From NCBI GenBank assembly GCA_018701215.1, contig JABIWH010000058.1, forward strand, positions 51,710 through 115,709: DNA of 64,000 bases. Reading direction: 5' to 3'. This document shows positions 59,681 to 64,000 of the stretch, one piece after another. Position 1 is the first letter of the stretch. Each line of letters starts with the position of its first letter. Made by a program: the position numbers and the translations under genes. Source of the DNA: Rhodospirillaceae bacterium (GTDB taxonomy: Bacteria > Pseudomonadota > Alphaproteobacteria > GCA-2731375). A model generated the notes under the pieces. It was not told the origin of the DNA. It saw nothing but the letters and a program-made list of their open reading frames with translations, and ran no database searches.

Positions 59681-61453
59681 ATGGTTGAAGCGGTCACAAT
59701 TCAGCGGCCCCGGCGATGGGATGCGCCTTTCTCCGAGGATATGGATCAGGCCGAGGTGGATCGTATCCTGGCCTTGGAGCCGTTTCGCGATATGGACCGC
59801 GACCGCTTTCCCGAGAGCCTGCCTCTTGCTGGTATCATCGCCAATGATACACGGCTGGTCCGCTACCAGGATGGCGATATTATCATGCGCGAGGGCGACT
59901 ACGGCAATTCCGCCTTCCTGGTAGTCAACGGCCAGGTCCGTGTTTTGCTGCCGCCGGGACTGCCCGAAACCATGCTGGGCCGGGCACAAACCGCCAAGAA
60001 GGGGCTGATGCAGGCGCTCGCCCAGCTATGGCGCAATCGGCCCTATGCCGAAGTTCGCGGCGCATATAGCGCCGAGCAGAGCGGCGGCACGGCAAGCCGG
60101 GCAGAAGGAGCGCATCAGGCCCGGATCTTTCTTCAAGACGTACCCGCGATCTTGGACAACTACCGTTCGGCGACATTGGCGGCGGCGGATATGTTTGGTG
60201 AAATCGCCGCCCTGGGACGGACACAGCGCACGGCGACGGTGTTCTCCGATGGTCCGTCGGAATTGCTCGAAATACGCTGGCAGGGTTTGCGCGACATCCG
60301 CCGCCGGGTCGACGATTTCCGTCGGCATGTGGACCGGTTGTACCGTGAACGCAGTCTGGCATCGCATTTGCAGGCAACACCGATGTTTCAGCATCTTGAC
60401 GAGGCCACGATTGCCCGCATTGCCGACGAGACTCTGTTTGAAACCTATGGCGACTTCGACTGGCAAACCCAGTATCAGCGCCATAGGGACGAAAGCTTCA
60501 ACCGGCGCCTGGCGGAGGAACCGGTGATCGTCGCCGAGGGCGATTATCCCGATGGTCTGTTGCTGGTGCGGGCCGGTTTCGCCCGGGTCAGCCAGATGGT
60601 CAACAATGGCCACCGCACCGTGCGTTACATTGGCCGGGGCGCGGTTTTCGGGATGGCCGAGATTATTCAAAATTGGCACCGGGATAATAGTGATGCCGGC
60701 GGTGGCGGTGCCGAGGAACAGGATCGAACGACAGCCCTGCAAGCCACGCTGCGCGGGTTGGGTTATGTTGATATTCTAAGGGTACCGACGGCGGTTATAG
60801 AGGAATTCGTGTTGCCGACGTTGTCGGCGCAGGCCTTGGCGGACTATGGCCAGCTCGACGATGCGCGGATAGGTTTTGAGCTGCGCCACGAAGATAAGGG
60901 CGCCGGCCATACGAAGATGGATTCCGGTATTTTGGAATTCCTGGTCGAGCATCGCTATATCAACGGTACCGCGACCATGCTGGTGGATCTCGACCGTTGT
61001 ACACGTTGTGACGAATGTGTTCTGGCTTGTGCCCGTGCCCATGACAACAACCCGCGCTTCAACCGCCATGGCCGGCGTCATGACCATTACATGGTGGCCA
61101 ATGCGTGTATGCATTGCATGGATCCTGTCTGCATGATCGGTTGCCCGACGGGGGCCATTCACCGGGCCTCTCCGGGCGGTCAGGTCGTTATCAATGACAC
61201 GACCTGTATCGGCTGTGCCACCTGCGCCGGTTCCTGCCCCTATGACAATATCCGCATGGTCGAGGTGCGCGATGGAAATGGCGCCTTCATCCGCGACACG
61301 AACACCAATGCGCCGATTGCCAAGGCGACCAAGTGCGACCTGTGCCTGGATCAGCCCGGCGGCCCGGCCTGCCAGCGCGCCTGTCCTCACGATGCCTTGA
61401 AACGCGTGGATATGCAGGATTTGTCCGACCTAGGAAGGTGGTTGAACCGGTGA
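59681..61453 (+). CDS. Cyclic nucleotide-binding domain / four-cluster ferredoxin fusion protein
   Basis: 590 residues. The N-terminal half carries two cNMP-binding-like beta-rolls. The first (about 25-205) includes IIMREGDYGNSAFLVVNGQ and a phosphate-binding cassette FGEIAALGRTQRTATV with the key Glu and Arg; an insertion of about 60 residues interrupts it. The second (about 255-380) is degenerate. The C-terminal ~160 residues are an NrfC/DmsB-like electron-transfer domain with four [4Fe-4S] motifs: CTRCDECVLAC, CMHCMDPVCMIGCP, CIGCATCAGSCP and CDLCLDQPGGPACQRACP. No DNA-binding domain is present. A ligand-gated iron-sulfur subunit of the adjacent membrane complex is inferred; stop overlaps the next start. 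Confidence 0.88.
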   Translation: MVEAVTIQRPRRWDAPFSEDMDQAEVDRILALEPFRDMDRDRFPESLPLAGIIANDTRLVRYQDGDIIMREGDYGNSAFLVVNGQVRVLLPPGLPETMLGRAQTAKKGLMQALAQLWRNRPYAEVRGAYSAEQSGGTASRAEGAHQARIFLQDVPAILDNYRSATLAAADMFGEIAALGRTQRTATVFSDGPSELLEIRWQGLRDIRRRVDDFRRHVDRLYRERSLASHLQATPMFQHLDEATIARIADETLFETYGDFDWQTQYQRHRDESFNRRLAEEPVIVAEGDYPDGLLLVRAGFARVSQMVNNGHRTVRYIGRGAVFGMAEIIQNWHRDNSDAGGGGAEEQDRTTALQATLRGLGYVDILRVPTAVIEEFVLPTLSAQALADYGQLDDARIGFELRHEDKGAGHTKMDSGILEFLVEHRYINGTATMLVDLDRCTRCDECVLACARAHDNNPRFNRHGRRHDHYMVANACMHCMDPVCMIGCPTGAIHRASPGGQVVINDTTCIGCATCAGSCPYDNIRMVEVRDGNGAFIRDTNTNAPIAKATKCDLCLDQPGGPACQRACPHDALKRVDMQDLSDLGRWLNR

Positions 61454-62271
61454 TGACATTCGCCAAGCGCCGTTGGCGAAACGGCTTTATCACTTTGTTG
61501 GCGGGCGCGGCTCTTGTCGCCTGGTATAGCGCGTACGATGTTGCCCTTTACCAAGCATCATTTTTGACCGGGTGGTTACTGCTGGGGGCGGTGCTGATAC
61601 TGGCGCTCTACAATGGCCGCAAGAAGTTTTCCATGCTGCCAATGGGTACGGCGGCAACCTGGCTGCAGGTTCATATCTATCTTGGTCTGTTGGCGGTACT
61701 GATATTTGCTTTGCATATAGACTGGCAAATGCCAAACGGTATTCTGGATAGTGTTTTGGCGCTGTTTTTCGTGACAGCGGCGGGCAGCGGCATGTTCGGC
61801 CTATATATCTCCCGGCGCTATGCACGGATGTTGACCCGGCGTTCGGAAGAGGTCGTATTGGAAAGAATTCCACAGTTTATTGCCGCGCTGCGGCAGGAAG
61901 CAGAGGCGGTTGTTTTGGCCTCGGCCACGGAGACGGGCTCGTCGACCATTGCTGATTTTTACGGCAACAAACTTTCAGCCTATTTTTCCGGACCGCGAAA
62001 TACGTGGTTGCATGTGCGGGGCTCCCGCCGCGCCTCGTTCGCGCTTACCACCGAACTGAAAACCATGACCCGGTATTTGAACGAACAGGAAATGCTCCAT
62101 GCCGATCGCTTAATCGCCCTCGTGGAGCGTAAGGATCAGTTGGATTACGTCTACGCTCTGCAAAGCCTGCTGAAGGCTTGGCTGTTCGTTCACATACCCA
62201 CCACCTATGGTCTGATCGCACTGGCCCTGTTGCATTTGCTGTTGGTTTATTCTTTTGGCGGGGCAGTTTGA
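61453..62271 (+). CDS. Cytochrome b-like integral membrane subunit
   Basis: 272 residues; ATG overlaps the preceding stop (TGATG). Five or so hydrophobic helices: about 11-28, 36-54, 68-87, 94-115 and 247-268. Two helices each carry a pair of histidines 13-14 residues apart: HIYLGLLAVLIFALH and HIPTTYGLIALALLH, the spacing expected for two bis-His b hemes. Between them lies a cytoplasmic or periplasmic loop of about 130 residues. It resembles quinone-interacting cytochrome b subunits in form, but I do not recognise a named family. It is the likely membrane anchor for the Fe-S fusion protein and heme partners. Confidence 0.8.
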   Translation: MTFAKRRWRNGFITLLAGAALVAWYSAYDVALYQASFLTGWLLLGAVLILALYNGRKKFSMLPMGTAATWLQVHIYLGLLAVLIFALHIDWQMPNGILDSVLALFFVTAAGSGMFGLYISRRYARMLTRRSEEVVLERIPQFIAALRQEAEAVVLASATETGSSTIADFYGNKLSAYFSGPRNTWLHVRGSRRASFALTTELKTMTRYLNEQEMLHADRLIALVERKDQLDYVYALQSLLKAWLFVHIPTTYGLIALALLHLLLVYSFGGAV

Positions 62272-64000
62272 TGGCCGATCCGCTGCAATCATTTGGTTTT
62301 CGCGACAGCCCCTATATCCGGCCCAGCCAGAAATGGGTATGCGGCCATGCCGCCGATGGCTGTCCTTGCCAGAACGGACCCGACGACAGCGGCCATTGCC
62401 GCGGCGGTTATGAATGCGAACCGGCGCGGGACGGAGACCGCTGGAATTGCGCCCGCTCGCAATATAACGGCGGCCCATGCACGGAAGGCCCGTTGGCGGA
62501 TGGGACCTGTTGCCGGCAAGTACCGCTGTGCCGACCAGTGCGAAGTTGGCGGGCCCGGCGTGGCGCCGTCACGAAATGGCTGTTGGCTTTGGTTGCTGGT
62601 CTGATGATCTTCCTCTTGGCGGGGGAGTATCGGGCGGCTTTCATCAATCCCGGTGAATTGTCATTTCAGCATGCCGAATTGAACGACTGCGGCAGCTGTC
62701 ATGCGGCTTTCCACAAAGGCCTGGCCGGATGGTGGCGCGCCGCATGGTCGGACAATATCGCCATGGACGATAGCAAACCCTGCATCAGCTGCCACAAGAT
62801 GGGCCAGCGCGGCCTGTTGCCCCACGGTCTGCCGGTGGCGGAAATGCAGGCGCTGAGCAACACGGCCGCGCCTGCCACCTTGCCCGGTAAAACCCTTGGC
62901 GTGCAATTGGCCAACCTCGTCTATGGCAGGACACGCGAAGATGCGGCGTCACTTCCCTGCATGAGCTGTCACAGCGAACATCAGGGGGCAGAAGCTGATT
63001 TGACGGCCATGTCCAACGATCGCTGCAACAGCTGTCACCAGGCGCAATTTCACAGTCTGGCATCCGGCCATCCGGATTTCGCGCGCTATCCTTACGAGCG
63101 GCGGACGCAGATTCAATTCGACCATACCTCGCATATCGACAAACATTTCCGTGACAAAAAGATCGCAAAATTCGCACCTGATGATTGCCGCGGCTGTCAT
63201 GAAACCGACGCTAACGGCGCCCTGATGCGGATCAAATCATTCGAGAGCAGTTGCGGCGGTGGCTGCCACGAAGAACAGGTGGCGGGTGCGGGACGCGCTT
63301 CCGCCAAGGGCATGGTCGTTTTCGCCGTGCCGGGCCTGGACGTGGCTAGCCTGCGGGAACAGGACATTGCAATCGGTGAGTGGCCAGATTATGCCGAGGA
63401 TACGGTGCCGCCGTTCATGAATTTTCTACTATCGGCCGATCCGAAATACCGCGCGGTGCAGACTGTTTTGGCGAAAATTGATGACCCGCTGGATCTTTCC
63501 GATGCTTCCGAGGCGGAAATCGCGGCGGTGGCAACCCTTGCCTGGTCCGTTAAATCGTTGCTGTTTGATATCCGTGCCGAGGGCGTCGGTGCCTTGCATG
63601 GGCGCGTGCGTGAGGTTCTGGGCCGGCCCATGACGGCAGTGGAGAAAACCGAGCTCACGGCATTATTGCCATTTGATACGATCGCGGCGGCGCAGCGGGA
63701 ATGGTTTCCCACGCTTGGAACGGAAATCCGCCGCTGGCGCGATGGGGAAGAAGTCATGATACCCGCCGAACAACCTGCGAGCGATGAACAGGACAACGGC
63801 AACGCAACGTCCGAAGACGACGATGATGACGACGACGATGACGAAATCAAGACCGGTAAAGACGACGATGATGACGACGACGAAATCAAGACCGGCAAGG
63901 ACGACGATGATGATGACGACGACGAAATCAAGACCGGCAAGGACGACGATGATGATGACGACGACGAAATCAAGACCGGCAAGGACGACGATGATGATGA
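62271..64000 (+). CDS. Membrane-anchored multiheme cytochrome c with poly-Asp tail (runs off right edge)
   Basis: ATG overlaps the preceding stop (TGATG). 576 residues are visible with no stop. Residues 1-95 hold about twelve cysteines (VCGHAADGCPCQNG, CRGGYEC, GTCCRQVPLC) before a transmembrane helix at about 101-119; this part should be cytoplasmic and may bind metal or Fe-S. The periplasmic part has five CxxCH motifs (CGSCH, CISCH, CMSCH, CNSCH, CRGCH) and one CGGGCH, about six hemes in total. A region with no hemes follows, then from residue 516 a tandem repeat of EIKTGK plus seven or eight Asp. Putative electron outlet of the complex. Homology to the cytochrome c3/NapC-type group is general only. 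Confidence 0.85.
   Translation, partial: MADPLQSFGFRDSPYIRPSQKWVCGHAADGCPCQNGPDDSGHCRGGYECEPARDGDRWNCARSQYNGGPCTEGPLADGTCCRQVPLCRPVRSWRARRGAVTKWLLALVAGLMIFLLAGEYRAAFINPGELSFQHAELNDCGSCHAAFHKGLAGWWRAAWSDNIAMDDSKPCISCHKMGQRGLLPHGLPVAEMQALSNTAAPATLPGKTLGVQLANLVYGRTREDAASLPCMSCHSEHQGAEADLTAMSNDRCNSCHQAQFHSLASGHPDFARYPYERRTQIQFDHTSHIDKHFRDKKIAKFAPDDCRGCHETDANGALMRIKSFESSCGGGCHEEQVAGAGRASAKGMVVFAVPGLDVASLREQDIAIGEWPDYAEDTVPPFMNFLLSADPKYRAVQTVLAKIDDPLDLSDASEAEIAAVATLAWSVKSLLFDIRAEGVGALHGRVREVLGRPMTAVEKTELTALLPFDTIAAAQREWFPTLGTEIRRWRDGEEVMIPAEQPASDEQDNGNATSEDDDDDDDDDEIKTGKDDDDDDDEIKTGKDDDDDDDDEIKTGKDDDDDDDDEIKTGKDDDDD
63816..64000 (+). repeat. Tandem 39/42-base acidic repeat (EIKTGK + D7-8)
   Basis: After an initial nine-Asp run, units beginning GAAATCAAGACCGG start at 63843, 63882, 63924 and 63966: spacing 39, 42 and 42 bases. 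Each codes for EIKTGK followed by seven or eight Asp in GAC/GAT codons. Unit-length variation is by one codon, as expected from slippage. The array continues past the window edge. Confidence 0.95.

Noticed and set aside
63389..63982. Minus-strand frame encoding long serine runs.
   Set aside because: It is the complement of the poly-Asp repeat and has no independent support.

Overview
The window is a stretch of GC-rich chromosome (roughly 58-60% GC by eye, with strong third-position GC bias that creates long antisense frames) from what looks like a free-living, heterotrophic alphaproteobacterium, plausibly a marine or aquatic Rhodospirillales-type organism. This guess rests on gene content: acyl-CoA enzymes, a Liv-type ABC operon, cobS, MarR/OmpR-type regulators, dimethylglycine dehydrogenase-like and GMC oxidoreductases, and a GrdB-family selenoprotein. 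I found no rRNA, tRNA, CRISPR array, insertion sequence or phage module. Nearly all of the DNA is protein coding and tightly packed.

Layout. 1-1192: the N-terminal half of a six-helix membrane sensor runs off the left edge. It diverges from a 42-residue membrane protein that has a sigma-54-like promoter, several inverted repeats and its own terminator. 1199-8342: acyl-CoA ligase, GT87-type membrane protein, PAS/degenerate GGDEF/EAL protein, FecR protein, small membrane protein, SDR and universal stress protein. 8470-16004: membrane hypothetical, GMC oxidoreductase, VOC protein, two polysaccharide-deacetylase-like proteins, luciferase-like monooxygenase and a DHA2 exporter. 16129-22273: a GrdB-family selenoprotein read through an in-frame UGA, a D-aminoacylase-like amidohydrolase, a dimethylglycine/sarcosine dehydrogenase-like flavoprotein and a pentapeptide-repeat protein. 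22544-28168: ThDP enzyme, nitrilase-family amidase, TfoX-N protein, GFA protein, CCG-type Fe-S protein and class IV aminotransferase. 28341-32800: a compact MaoC / acyl-CoA dehydrogenase / MaoC / CoA-transferase / CitE-type lyase operon that can be read as C5-dicarboxyl-CoA (mesaconyl, itaconyl or methylmalyl) metabolism. 33000-39796: rhodanese, chemoreceptor and an exporter-methyltransferase-crotonase-GST-flavin monooxygenase run. 39911-46139: S49 peptidase, acyl-CoA ligase, ilvE, a MarR regulator with a near-ideal palindromic operator, and an OmpR/EnvZ-type two-component pair. 46136-52872: a LivK-G-F-H-M transporter operon ending in a gamma-glutamyltransferase. 53013-57032: small enzymes, csaA/TetR, Ldh-family dehydrogenase and cobS.

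57218-64000 (continuing past the right edge) is the most unusual region. It encodes an NAD(P)H-type flavin/2Fe-2S reductase anchored by one helix, a tetraheme cytochrome c with a lysine-rich C-terminus, a ferredoxin-like subunit with four [4Fe-4S] motifs fused behind two cyclic-nucleotide-binding-like domains, a cytochrome b-like membrane subunit with two His pairs, and a membrane-anchored multiheme cytochrome c with a cysteine-rich N-terminus and a tandem poly-Asp repeat tail. Together these suggest a membrane electron-transfer complex that may be gated by a nucleotide or small ligand.

The two best candidates for unrecognised biology are this redox cluster and the selenoprotein gene at 16129-17004, which a standard gene caller would split at the UGA codon.
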